21,940 nucleotides of DNA. It comes from Chalciporus piperatus. Taxonomy: Eukaryota > Basidiomycota > Agaricomycetes > Boletales > Boletaceae. The notes under the pieces are model-generated. The model ran no database searches. It saw only the letters and a list, made by a program, of their open reading frames with translations, and had not been told where the DNA came from. Below are positions 1 through 9,387 of the stretch, piece after piece. The position numbers and the translations under genes are program-made. Positions within the stretch are counted from its first letter, which is position 1. The number at the start of each line of letters is the position of its first letter. The stretch spans positions 1 through 21,940 of the forward strand of contig JBBPTG010000346.1 of the NCBI GenBank assembly GCA_038093975.1, written 5' to 3'.

Positions 1-235
1 CTATGATCCTGGCTTAACAATGGAGCTGCCTACACTAGGCATTACCCTTCATTACCCTCCAGGCACCGTCATAGAATTTTCTGGGTGGATCATCCGGCAT
101 GGAGTTCCTGTGGTTCAAGGAAGTCGGGTTTGCTTGGCATACTACATGAGGGAGAACGTTCAACAGGCCATGAACCTCTTCGATGTAGATTGGGTCAATG
201 TAGATGACGTAGAAAATCTTGTCCACCGTACTTGA
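1..235 (+). CDS. 2OG-Fe(II) dioxygenase, possibly TET/JBP-like, C-terminal part
   Basis: The reading frame is open from the window edge (base 2) to a stop at 233-235, so only the C-terminal ~77 residues are seen and the true start lies outside. The sequence has the order expected for the last strands of a double-stranded beta-helix dioxygenase: an LG-x3-L strand, a YPPGT turn (PGD/PGT-type), then His (codon 98-100, HGV), and nine residues later Arg (codon 125-127) followed by VCLAYYMRENV. In this superfamily the late His is the third iron ligand and the Arg binds 2-oxoglutarate. The early HxD motif is not in the window. Fungal TET/JBP dioxygenases (5-methylcytosine/thymine oxidation) are known to travel with KDZ transposons, and this gene ends one base from the convergent end of a KDZ transposase. 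The family call rests on motif memory; another 2OG dioxygenase, such as a prolyl hydroxylase-like one, is possible. Confidence 0.55.
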   Translation, partial: YDPGLTMELPTLGITLHYPPGTVIEFSGWIIRHGVPVVQGSRVCLAYYMRENVQQAMNLFDVDWVNVDDVENLVHRT

Positions 236-236
236 A

Positions 237-3200
237 CTAACCCTGACAATGATCTCTGAGCCTGGCATACATCCTTTTCTGTCTGTCTGCATATGCCCCA
301 GCTCCCACCCTTCCCTGTTCTTTCGCATTGTTCCCTTTTTCGCTCCAATCGCCTGCCTTATGAGCAAAGAAGTTCGCGGTCCACATCTTTTCTTGAACCA
401 AAAGCTCAGTTTCTTCTTTCCATCTATCTCTTTGGGCCTTTGCTCTGAGCCAATGCACCCGATAGACTAGCATAGCGATTCAGCCGAGCCGAGAAGCAGA
501 GGAGCAATCTCACATTCGGACATCCAGTTACTCATTACCACGTCCCTCGGTATATCCATGGTCCAGAACCAAGCGAGGGTATCATCTCGATGTCCACGAG
601 CATTCAGATTGCTCACGGCTGTTGACACCTTCAAGTCTTTCTTGCTGATTGGCCGATACCTCTCCAAGTCTTCCTGGCTAGCGTCCAAGTCTTGTAATGC
701 TTTCCTGGTTGCTCAATAAATGGCCACATTCTTTTTTACTGTTTCCTCGACCATGGTCACCCTTGACCATGCCCGTGTTGTCATGGTGTAACTCCCAGCA
801 TGCCTGACCTCGGTCTGAAAGAGGACTGCCTTGTCTGCCAGACCCAGACGAATTTCATGGAGGGCATCGTTTGCTTGGCCTATCCGCAACTGTTTCTCCT
901 TGTCTGCCACATCCTACAACCCATGTGGAGTGCAAAACTTCCAGCCGAGAGTCGATGGCAAAGGAACATCTGGAACGTCAGCCAATGCTCTATCTCTCTG
1001 ATCTTCATCCTCCCAGAGTTCGTCATCAGCCGCATTGGACGTTTCTTGCTCCAGATCGTTTTCCAGATCACTTGACTCTCCCACATCCCCCCAGAATGCG
1101 GCTGCCTCTGTAATAAAAGCATGGATAAGCCCAGCCAACCTTTCCTTCTTTCGGGCGATCACCAATTGCTGTTGTTCAGTCGGCCAAATCGGAAGCCTGT
1201 GGCTCTCTGATGCCCAACCGAGTTTCATCTCCTGTAGCTGCATACCGTGTGCGATCAATGACACTGCCTGATTTCTGCCACCTTGACTACTCTGTAGCAG
1301 CTGAAGCTCGATTGCCTTGGCCGATGGTGCTGGGATTCCAATCAATTCGATACACTCTTTTCGGCTCAGTAGGACTGGCCACAAACCTTTTTTCAAATGC
1401 ACCTCGTAGACGTCCATGGCCGTCGGGTCCTTCACTCTCTTTCTGTGAGCCTGATTTTCCAAAGCTTGCCACTCATTTCTTTCCGCCTCTGGAATGCCAT
1501 CATCCAACTCTTGGAAAGCTTTCTCGGCTTCGACAAGCCCTTTGACTGCTTGCTTGTGTTTTCTCTTGAGACTCTGAGCTACAAATCCGAGGCGTTAGGC
1601 GATCTGTCATTACAGAATGCAGGTCACCCACCCATCCTTATCATTTTGACAAAGTTGGAGTCGGCCATTTGGAAGTCCAGCAATTCCCGTCTGTGAGGGC
1701 TGCTCATTCCCCTTGTGGATGGGGACACAATGTTCAAGTTTGCCCATAAGATTTCAATTATCTCCCCATCCACCCGCCCTGCCCCTCGAATAAAGTTGGG
1801 TGCGTATCTCTGGAAACATTCAGCCTGATGACCATGCACATGCCATATACCTATCCCTGGCACCAACTCCACGGCCGATGGTATTTTGACATATTCATTG
1901 CCCTTGAGCCGCAGCCTCAGCCGCTTCATGTATTGGCAATTGATGTCATAGAAGAGGATTACCCTTAGAATGCCAGCCATGTTGTATTCCAATGCATGTG
2001 CCAATGCATAATCCATATTGACCTGCCTGTCATTGTGGTCAATGCATATGTTTCTCGGCCGGCGGCCGAACTTGTTACCTGGAAGTCCACCACTGCATGG
2101 GGAATGAAGCATCCATGTCTGGCACACGCGCACCCCCCGATTCCTGTGGCCTCTAACTTTTGTCGGTTGGCATTGGCCTGATTGACTGCTCGATGGTTGT
2201 TACAGTTCGACTTCTGCCCGACGCCGTCAGCAATGTCTTTGAAAGCCAAAATGTCAATACCTCGACGGGATGATTTGTGACTTCAAGGTACTCCTTGTAT
2301 CTCTGGCTTTCTATCATAAACCCTGTCCCAGGCATCAGCCATACTTGGTCATCAGGCCTCTTGTCAGGCAAATGCTCCGCCTTGAAATTGCCGTCCATAA
2401 CGATGGTTCGGGTGATCATCCACCTTTAGGATCATGAGATGCTAGTGCATTGGTCAAGGTTGCTAATACACTCACGGAGCCACTCCCCCAACACAATTAA
2501 TGTCCATGTTGATCCCTGGCTGAGGGCATGCCAGACAGAACAAAGCCAGAGCACTCAATCCAGGAGACCCCTTGGTATGCCCATATCCATTCCACTTGAG
2601 CAGCTTTAACAGCCTCCACAGTCGAGCGGCACAGATGAGCTCTCGATATCGGTTCTGTTATCACCATTAGCTCGGCTTCGGCTGTGTTATAGTATTTAAA
2701 AACTTTTCAAACTTTTGCCTACAACGGTATTTGAACACTGGACTTTGTCTACAACTTAGGGGTCAAGCCGGATTCATCTTTATCCGCTCCGGTAGTCCCT
2801 GTAGCATTATGTAATCTATTACATAATCAGGTCACGTGACAAAGGTCCAGACTTAGATGAGTCAGCAATGATGTCATGGCCTAGACCCTAATCCGTGCCT
2901 GGTACCTTTTCTTATCATCGTCCCATTTACCTTATCTATCTTTTCCTTTGTGATTTCCTTATTTGACTGTTGGTCTGTGCGCACTTCTCAATAGTATATA
3001 AGTAGCCCTGTACTTATCACAGACCCCAGTCTAATCCATTTGTGACTTCACCATCATTAAGTTTTAGTACTCAGCATATCCTTCGCAAGGTCTAGTGTGA
3101 CCTAAGTCCCCGCCGTGTGTTGTGAGAGATCATAACAGGCTGGGCTTCGGCTGAGCAATAAAGCCACCCACAGGCACCAAATGTGGGAATGCATTGGATG

Positions 3201-4151
3201 TTATCCGCCGAATCTTGAGAAAGTAGTTTGAAGCAGAGGTGCCACATTCCAGATTGTCTCGGATGAAGTCGTCGAGCAGCCGAAAGGTAAATACAGTGCT
3301 CAGCCCTTTGATGGTGGAAGGTAAAAGCTGAGCCAGAAAGAGCTGTTTATGAGCTGCATCGGCCTCTGGACAGTTGCAAAATCTCATGTTCACATAGTGT
3401 ATCCCAGATATATCTATGACCAGGAGAAAGCCTGGCTCAGCCGGAGGCTGTAAATGAGCCGGCCGATGGGCAACATCATCATCCTCCCAAGCCTTGTCCT
3501 CCAAGGTGACTGGAGGTAGAGACGACTTCCTAAATGTCCCAGATGGAGTTCCAACTCTGTCTGTGCGAATAGTCTGTCATTGACCGATTTGTCAGTGCTT
3601 CAAACGACATACCCAATGGAGTGTGAATTCCTCAAAACAATCTCCGGTCCATTGTAACACCCTATGAAGAGGGTGTTGTTTGTGTTGCTTTCTGCAGCAA
3701 CCTGTGCAGAAGACCGGTTGCATAAAACAGTCCTGGCACTTATACACTCTGCCTCCCTGACAGATCTTGCAAATTCTCTCAGAAGGCGCCTCCATATCCA
3801 GCCAAGCAGCGAGGTATTCATCTTTCATGTCCAGGGACTCCCTCAAATAATCGTTTTGGGTCTTATTCAAATACCCTCAGTCATTAAATCTGGGCACCAC
3901 ACAGTCGAGCATACCTTGGGTTTAGGTAGTTTCAAAGAAGGCAGAACATACTCTCCATGAGCTGCGTCATACATCCGATCAGCAGTGCTTGGTGTGAGGC
4001 CACGATCCAGTGGCATTTCCAGTCTCGGCATCTGAGATGATGATTGAGGGATAGCAGCCTTGTGTTTTTTGCTCTTGTGGCTTGGTGGGGTGAGCTTGAC
4101 CATCTTGATCTTTGATCCCTGAGAAACTTGACCTCTTGCACTGGGGTCCAT
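237..4151 (-). CDS. KDZ family DNA transposase with CxC2 cysteine cluster, C-terminus broken by two stops
   Basis: Ten exons can be joined with every phase matching: 4151-3915, 3861-3613, 3573-3172, 2654-2476, 2423-2261, 2213-2079, 2022-1632, 1578-914, then 913-514 and 466-237 beyond a stop. The N-terminal region has the CxC2-type cluster (ICKICQGG, CQDCFMQPVFCTGCC, KQHKQHPLH). The KDZ core follows: LACPQPGIN, VMDGNF (first Asp, codon 2393-2395), CNNHRAVNQAN, CARHG, FYDINCQY (second Asp, 1945-1947), and GRVDGEIIEILWA (Glu region, ~1753-1770). All catalytic-type residues are present. The frame gives 806 residues up to TAG at 914-916; after it, a homologous C-terminal region of ~209 residues continues in the same frame, with TGA at 713-715. 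So the core looks intact but the tail would be lost. The start was chosen as the first ATG in the CxC2 frame. Intron 3 (3171-2655) contains a solo LTR. Intron 2 (3612-3574) is only 39 bp and least certain. Confidence 0.9.
2685..3137 (+). mobile_element. Solo LTR 1, inside a transposase intron, TSD GGCTG
   Basis: A 453-bp element starts TGTTATAG and ends CATAACA, so it has the terminal inverted TGTTAT/ATAACA of an LTR. It is flanked by the perfect 5-bp repeat GGCTG (2680-2684 and 3138-3142). A TATA box (tatataag, ~2995-3002) followed by a likely transcript start fits an LTR promoter reading on the plus strand. It carries CACGTGAC (~2832) and TGAGTCA (2858-2864). No internal retrotransposon sequence is present, so this is an LTR-LTR recombination scar. 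Removing it with one TSD leaves a ~60-bp intron of the KDZ gene. The superfamily (copia or gypsy) cannot be told from the LTR alone. Confidence 0.92.
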
Positions 4152-4619
4152 GGTGTGGCCTTCTTGATCTTGGGCTTGACCATTGTACAATCAGATACTT
4201 GGTGATAATGTTTGCCTCATTGGCAGGTTAGCATATTTCAGGCCACCCAGGGGCATAGGTGACAAGATGAACGGGCCGGAGCCTTTGATCACTCGCGGAA
4301 GCATTTGTACGTCAGAGCCATCAGATTCTTCCTCTGAACAACAGCCGCTTGACATCGGATGCATTAGCCGATATCTTGACAGCTTCTTATCCGACATCAT
4401 CAGGACGATGTAAGATGCAGACATGGCTGAAAGGTGACAAGCGTCTGATTGGCAGCTTCACACCCGACGTCCTCGGGCGTATTTTAGATGTCTGATAAAT
4501 TGACCCAGAGCTGACATCATTGGGACCTATCACACCGAAGGAGCCAATGACCAGCAACCAAGGTTCCTGACTGCACTGACATCAGGATTTGTTTCTCTTG
4601 CACTTGAAGCAACAGAAAG
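4152..4619. promoter_or_regulatory. Divergent intergenic region between KDZ transposase and AT-hook gene
   Basis: These ~470 bp separate the start of the minus-strand transposase from the start of the plus-strand gene, so they should hold both promoters. I see no strong TATA box, no tandem repeat and no convincing coding frame. Short repeats of the kind GACATCAT/GACATCGG recur (around 4350-4400 and ~4512). The transposon's own end should lie outside the two genes, not here. Confidence 0.4.
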
Positions 4620-7140
4620 ATGGTCATGAAGTCTGCCACCCAAACGACAGCTGAACGTTCCTATGATAAGCAGGACCTTCCCTCCAGCGATCATGACTCT
4701 GAGGAACCGGGTGATATAGACCACCCAGGTGACAGTAATATAGATTCTCTGGCAGAGGATGAATCCGAGGAAGAGAACCCTAACGAGGAGGATGTTGAGC
4801 AAGCAGAAGATGGGCCGAACCAGCCGAAGAAGCGGCCGACGGAATTTTCAGAGGAAGAGTTGGCTATTATGGCGGAGTTCGACACACCTTGGAAAAATTC
4901 AGAGAAGGCCAAGAAGGCGTCGATCATGAAGAATATGTGGGGCAGATTAGCTGAGCTCGAGTCTGTCAAGGGGCTTGGACTTGAGGCTTTCAAATACCGC
5001 AAAAATGTGAGTGAATGCAGTGTTTTAAGCCCTTAGATGCTGATTGCAATAATGCACTAGCAATACACATTATGGTTGTACAGCAAGTCTCGCAAACGAG
5101 CCGAGGACAAGCCAAAGTATAGTCAGCGCTGAACAGCCCGCAAAATCGTATCCCGAAGGAACAAAGAAGAGGTGATGGCAATCATCGAACACGAGTTTCA
5201 GGAGAAGCAGGGGTCCCAGGGGATGATCAAGCATTGGCAGGCTGGCATCACTAAATTCCTGGAATCACTTTCCAAGGACGACAGGGAGCACCTAGAGGCT
5301 GAGGTCGAAGAATGGAATGCAGACAAGCCGTCGGCCGAAGTCCAAGCTGAGTAGGTCCTCTGACTGTCTGATTGATCGGCTGGTATTGACCTCTATGGCT
5401 ATGTCATCAGCACTTCAAACATGGTTTTTGCGTTTGCTAAGGATATGTGGAAGAACTGTGGAGTGCAGATCATGGTCATGAGTGCATGGAAGGACAAAGA
5501 TGACGATGTCCTTATTTCTCAGTCAGTTAGCTTCATCGGCCCCTGTCGATCTCAAGCTAACCATACAATTCAGCTTCGATTACAACGACGAGTTGGACAA
5601 TGGCCTGCTGGTTGAACATTGGGACAGCATTTGCCCTAAATGGAACAAATGGGCCAACACAGCTTTTGGGGTGAACGACAGGCCAGCCAAAGAAGGGAGC
5701 GAAGATGAAGGGTCTTTGGAAGGCTTGCCGGTCATTACTAGGAAGAAGAAGAAGAATAGGGTTGAGGTGATGATAAAGTTGCTCAAGCCTGATTGGACAG
5801 TGAATGAGCCTCCAATCATTCCTGATATCAAGCTGATGAACCTTGACCAGATGAAGGATGTGGTGTGAGCCTTCTTGACTGCTCATTACAGTGAGTCGGC
5901 CGATGTTGAATAGATCTCAGCTGAGCAGGTCGACAGGACTAGAGTCGGGTAGCCACAAGGCCAAGGTCCATTTGGCGAGGTGGTTAAACGACAAGCCGCC
6001 TTCATCCATGCGGACTGGGTTTGTGATGATTGATCCATCGAAGATGAGGCAAAAGCAAGTCGAAAGCTTGCTTAGTTTCTAGCAGAGCAGACAGCAGGCC
6101 AGGAAGGTGCCGATATTTGCTTGGAGTCAGGTGGGAGGGGTGAAAGGGGGATTCCAGGTGACACATGACCAGAGCAAACGGCTAGACAAGAGCAAACGGC
6201 TAGACAAGAGCAAACGGCTCCAGAGTCGTCAGAGAGCTCCCTTGCCAGAACTGACTGACAATAAATTTGTCTCTGTGCAGACTCCCAAGAGAAAGGGGAA
6301 AGGGAAAGCACAAGAGGTACCTATCATGTCTGATGTGTCATTGGCCGAGGAGGATGAAGACAATGAAATGGGGGACTACGGTGGGTCCATGCAGCATTGG
6401 CATTGATGAGAGCATGCTAATTGGCTGACAGATTTGCCAGCTTTCGATAAACATCGTACTGCATCCCGAAAGACCCCAGCCCCTTCCAGCTGGCATGATG
6501 TCAGAACCAAACAAGGTGAACCGTCCAAGGTTTACAAGGAACAGTCAGCATCCAAGGAGAAAACGTCTCAGGGGACTGACAAGATAATACATAACAACTT
6601 TATCTTTGCTCACAAAGTCTAACTTACAGTCCCAACCAAAGCCAAAGCCAAAGCCAAAGCCAAAGCCAAAGCCAAAGCCAAAGCCAAAGCCAAAGCCAAA
6701 GCCTAAGCCATTGGAGCCTAAGTCTAAGGCTAAGCCCCAGGAGCAGACTAAGCATCGGCCGCAGACTGAGCCACTGGAGCCCAAGACCAAGGCTAAGCAC
6801 CAGCCTTTTAAGCCAAGGGTCAAGGAGAAAAGTTCAAAAGGCTTTAGGCCTCTGACTGAAGAAGATGGTTCAGCCACCGATCCGTCGGCCGATGACAGGC
6901 TCACCAAGAGAGTTCGCAAAGAGAAGGATTCAAGGCAGCCGGCCGAGACCAAGGCTGACAAGGTAAGTGGACATATGTGTATATTGAGCTTGACTGACAA
7001 ATGACGATTTGATCCAGGGTGTGGCCGATGAAACATTCCATAAAGTCCCTGAGCCATCAGCTCACAGGTCAGGTAGACCGAGGAAGACTCCAGCTCGCAA
7101 GGATGATGGTGTAGTAACACCTACCAAAAAGAGACCCTAA
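4620..7140 (+). CDS. Lysine-rich protein with KP repeat and AT-hook-like tail, KDZ-linked, with internal stops
   Basis: Exons 4620-5006, 5088-5350, 5411-5521, 5574-5862, 5921-6380, 6432-6583, 6630-6962 and 7018-7140 join in phase to ~705 codons. The N-terminus is acidic (residues ~20-65). The middle (exons 3-4) has a compact segment with DMWKNCGVQIMVMSAW and EHWDSICPKWNKWAN, which resembles hypothetical proteins I associate with basidiomycetes; its function is unknown. Then come three SKRLDK repeats, a run of ~12 Lys-Pro pairs (residues ~557-582), and near the end GRPRKTP (7072-7092), an AT-hook-like DNA-binding core. It is divergent to the KDZ transposase, so it may be a transposon accessory gene; that is inference. 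Breaks: TGA at 5130-5132 and TAG at 6080-6082 in frame, and the donor at 6584 reads AT where GT is expected (acceptor 6628-6629 intact). It is probably a recently inactivated copy. Confidence 0.7.
6173..6220 (+). repeat. 18-bp tandem repeat coding (SKRLDK)n
   Basis: Unit agcaaacggctagacaag occurs twice in full plus a 12-bp partial third copy, in frame in exon 5 of the lysine-rich gene. The copies are identical except at the last base of the partial unit, so the expansion is recent. Confidence 0.9.
6637..6702 (+). repeat. Hexanucleotide microsatellite (caaagc)n coding Lys-Pro
   Basis: About eleven perfect copies of a 6-bp unit encode alternating Lys and Pro. The length keeps the reading frame whatever the copy number. 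Imperfect relatives (PLEPKSKAKPQ, PLEPKTKAKHQ) follow to ~6810. On the other strand it gives an artefactual Gly-Phe run. Confidence 0.92.
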
Positions 7141-7248
7141 TCTAGGTTTCTTTCTTTAGGACTTTACTGCTTAAGTAGGCGTTTTGAATAGACTGCTCAG
7201 AAAACACTCTAAGTACAAGATAAACGATGATATGCATCAGCCCTGCCC

Positions 7249-7951
7249 TCACTCCCCAGTGTCCATCAGCTCTGATAGATCATCCCCTGAGGGAACTTTG
7301 TCAGTAGTACCAGCATCTTCGGCCAATGGACTGTTATCTGAATCAGCGGCCGGACTGGATGGCTGGGAGGGGTATTGGAACAAAGCCTGAATGGCTGTAC
7401 CAACATGAGAGTCAGTCTGAGTGTCGGCCGGCGGTGCGACTGTCCCTTGGTCACTCAATGCAATGACTGGCCTTGAGTCCACAGTCGGGTCGCCCTCCAA
7501 GGTGACCGTGCTGGCCGCAGCGACGATCTCGGGCGCCGGGAGGGGTGCAGCCACTGAGGGCGAGTGGGACAAGGCGGATCGTGGGGGAGCCGAAGCCGAG
7601 GGGGAGCGAAGAGGGAGAGAGGCAGAGGGAGATGGGCGCGGATGCCAGACAAATGAGGCGGCCGGTGATGGACGATGATCCATGGCTTGTACTTGCCTGA
7701 CGGTTTCCAACACCCTCAACATCCCACTGACCTGCTGAGACACCACCGAGAGCCCAGACTCCAGCTCGGAGAATCTAGCCTCCATTTGGTCGAACTGAGC
7801 AGCCGAGGGATGGATGGCACCTTTGAGCCTCAGAGCATAATCCCTCCACTCGGCATAGTAGGTCGACTCGCTTGACGGATGAGCGACCGCCAAGACACCT
7901 GGAAGGTGTCCTTGCTCTCTGACGACCCTCGAGATGACCTGGCGGAAGGTC
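7249..7951 (-). pseudogene. Ala/Ser/Pro-rich protein, 5'-truncated at a KDZ-fragment junction
   Basis: The frame is open from the junction at 7951 to a stop at 7249-7251, ~233 codons. It contains a helical, coiled-coil-like part (YYAEWRDYALRLKG, then QFDQMEARFSELESGLSVV) and a long low-complexity Ser/Pro/Ala tail ending DDLSELMDTGE. No good ATG is seen; the nearest start-like codon, TTG at 7893, lies inside the open frame, and coding character runs upstream right up to 7952, where sequence identical to part of a KDZ transposase begins. So the N-terminal part is missing. It ends ~110 bp from the convergent lysine-rich gene. I do not recognise the family. The style (Ser/Pro-rich, minus strand) is like the cysteine-cluster gene at 12324-13737, but no cysteine cluster is present. 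Confidence 0.6.
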
Positions 7952-8126
7952 AGGAACTAAGTGAATCCTTGGAAATCGGCATATTGAATTCTTGGATCCA
8001 AGAGGCTGAAAAAGCAGACAAAAAAAGAGATAAAGCTTTGGATATATACAGTTTGCAAATAGACAAAGGTGCGTCATCATCAGAACATTTGTTTTCAGAG
8101 TTGATTCACTCTATTCATAGCCTCTA
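7952..8126 (+). pseudogene. 175-bp KDZ transposase fragment
   Basis: This matches 11105-11279, part of the second KDZ transposase, at all but one position (G in the AATCGGC context here, A there), with no gap. It encodes the stretch LSESLEI-ILNSWIQEAEKAD through SELIHSIHSL. At 7951/7952 it abuts a truncated minus-strand gene, and at 8126/8127 a truncated LTR, so both edges are breakpoints. It is far too short to have any function of its own. Confidence 0.93.
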
Positions 8127-8562
8127 AACTTTCCAAACTTTTGCCTACAACAGTATTCGAACACTGGACTTTGTCTACAACTTAGGGGTCAAGCCGAATT
8201 CATCTTTAATTCGCTCCGGTAGTCCCTGTAGCATTACGTAAACTATTACATAATCAGATCACATGACAAAGGTCTAGACTTAGATGAGTCAGCAATGATG
8301 TCATGGCCTAGACCCTAGTCCGTGCCTGGTACCTTTTCTTATCATCGGATCATTTACCTTATTTATCTTTCCCTTTATGATTTCCTTATTCGGCTGTTGG
8401 TCTGTGCGCACTTCTCAATAGTATATAAGTAGCCCTGTACTTATCACAGACCTCAGTCTAATCCATTTGTGACTTCACCGTCATTAAGTTTTAGTACTCA
8501 GCTTAGTCTTTCGCAAGGTCTAGTGTACCTAAGTCCCCGCTGTGTTGTGGGCAATCATAACA
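8127..8562 (+). mobile_element. Solo LTR 2, same family as LTR 1, 5' end missing
   Basis: The sequence follows LTR 1 closely from its ~15th base to its end (ATAACA at 8557-8562), with scattered substitutions and a few small indels. The TATA box (8422-8429), CACATGAC in place of CACGTGAC, and TGAGTCA (8285-8291) are in matching positions. The TGTTAT start is absent; instead the KDZ fragment is joined directly. With the left end gone, no target duplication can be checked. Confidence 0.88.
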
Positions 8563-9387
8563 AATATTGACATTAGCCAATGACAATGTTGATTAACATG
8601 TCATAGAATTCATTCAATCATGTATATACACTCTCTGAGTTACATATTTATCTATATGTCATTAGTCTGCATTGAGAATTGAGTCTAGGATTGGTCTTGA
8701 CTTCACATGTAACTTGATAATATCTGATGTATCACTACAAAAAACATGTTGTTTTGAAATGCTCATATCTTTATAGCGTGTGAACCGTTTCGCTTAACCC
8801 AGGGACCGATTTATAGCCAGGGACAGGTACTATTTTTGGTTTCTCCCACGCTAAGCGAAAAACCAGTTGCAACCGGTTGCAACCGCCAAAAGACCGGTTT
8901 TTATCGGTTGTGGTCCAGTCTTAATGAATTAATTAATTAAAAAAACCGGTCTCGGTCCAGTCGCCTTCCTACTAAGGAAAAAGACCGGACTGGACCGGAC
9001 TTTAAACACTACAAATGATATATTTTGGCACAGCGACACAACAGCGAGATGAGGTGATGACTCAGAGGTGTTGTTTATTAGATATTGTTGTAGTTAGCCA
9101 TTAGTATATATGAAATATCATCTCATTCTACTATTCAAATGGCCTCCTAAGTGCATGGATATAATTTTTTTGACTCTGTAATACTCTGTATAAACGAGCC
9201 AAGACTGTAGTTGTAAGAGTTATTATAGAACTACTCTATCTCACTTTCAAAAAGATATATAGTAATATGAGAGCTCCAATAGAACTTTATGGTACTCTAC
9301 GTCACTTGCAGAATAATATATAGCAATATAGAAGATCCTGTAGCAACTATAGCTCTATATAGATAAGACCCCTTCTATATAGGGAAA
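8563..9387. other. AT-rich non-coding stretch with small inverted repeats
   Basis: No coding frame of note. It contains a perfect 9-bp inverted repeat, TTTCGCTTA (8788-8796) and TAAGCGAAA (8852-8860), then a block rich in CCGGT/CCAGT words (8865-9003), then AT-rich DNA with repeated ctatatag words (9345-9390). The word tctgatgtatcact occurs at ~8725 and again at ~9449. It probably consists of remnants of small non-autonomous elements that replaced the 5' part of the second KDZ gene. Confidence 0.5.
8865..9003. repeat. CCGGTCCAGT-rich, TTAATTAA-centred repeat, MITE-like
   Basis: This contains gaattaattaattaaaaaaa followed by ccggtctcggtccagt (8926-8962), and ends with gaccggactggaccggact. A closely similar 36-bp stretch occurs at 18059-18095. 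The mix of direct and inverted CCGGT/CCAGT words looks like the end of a foldback or MITE element. The exact ends are not resolved. Confidence 0.45.

Noticed and set aside
35..367. 110-codon minus-strand frame past the transposase stop
   Set aside because: It is antisense to the dioxygenase end and in a different frame from the transposase tail, which ends at 237.
3932..4183. Alternative transposase N-terminus MVKPKIKKATPW
   Set aside because: This frame does not continue into the CxC2 exon; the frame ending EYVLPSLKLPKPK does, through an in-phase intron.
6173..6702. CRISPR-like array
   Set aside because: Tandem repeats are in frame within an exon, have no spacers, and the DNA is eukaryotic.
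6545..7120. 191-codon minus-strand frame with a Gly-Phe run
   Set aside because: It is the antisense of the Lys-Pro microsatellite and its exon; composition comes from the repeat, not from selection.
8563..9387. Possible tRNA or small RNA gene in the AT-rich stretch
   Set aside because: No cloverleaf, A box or B box arrangement could be made out.
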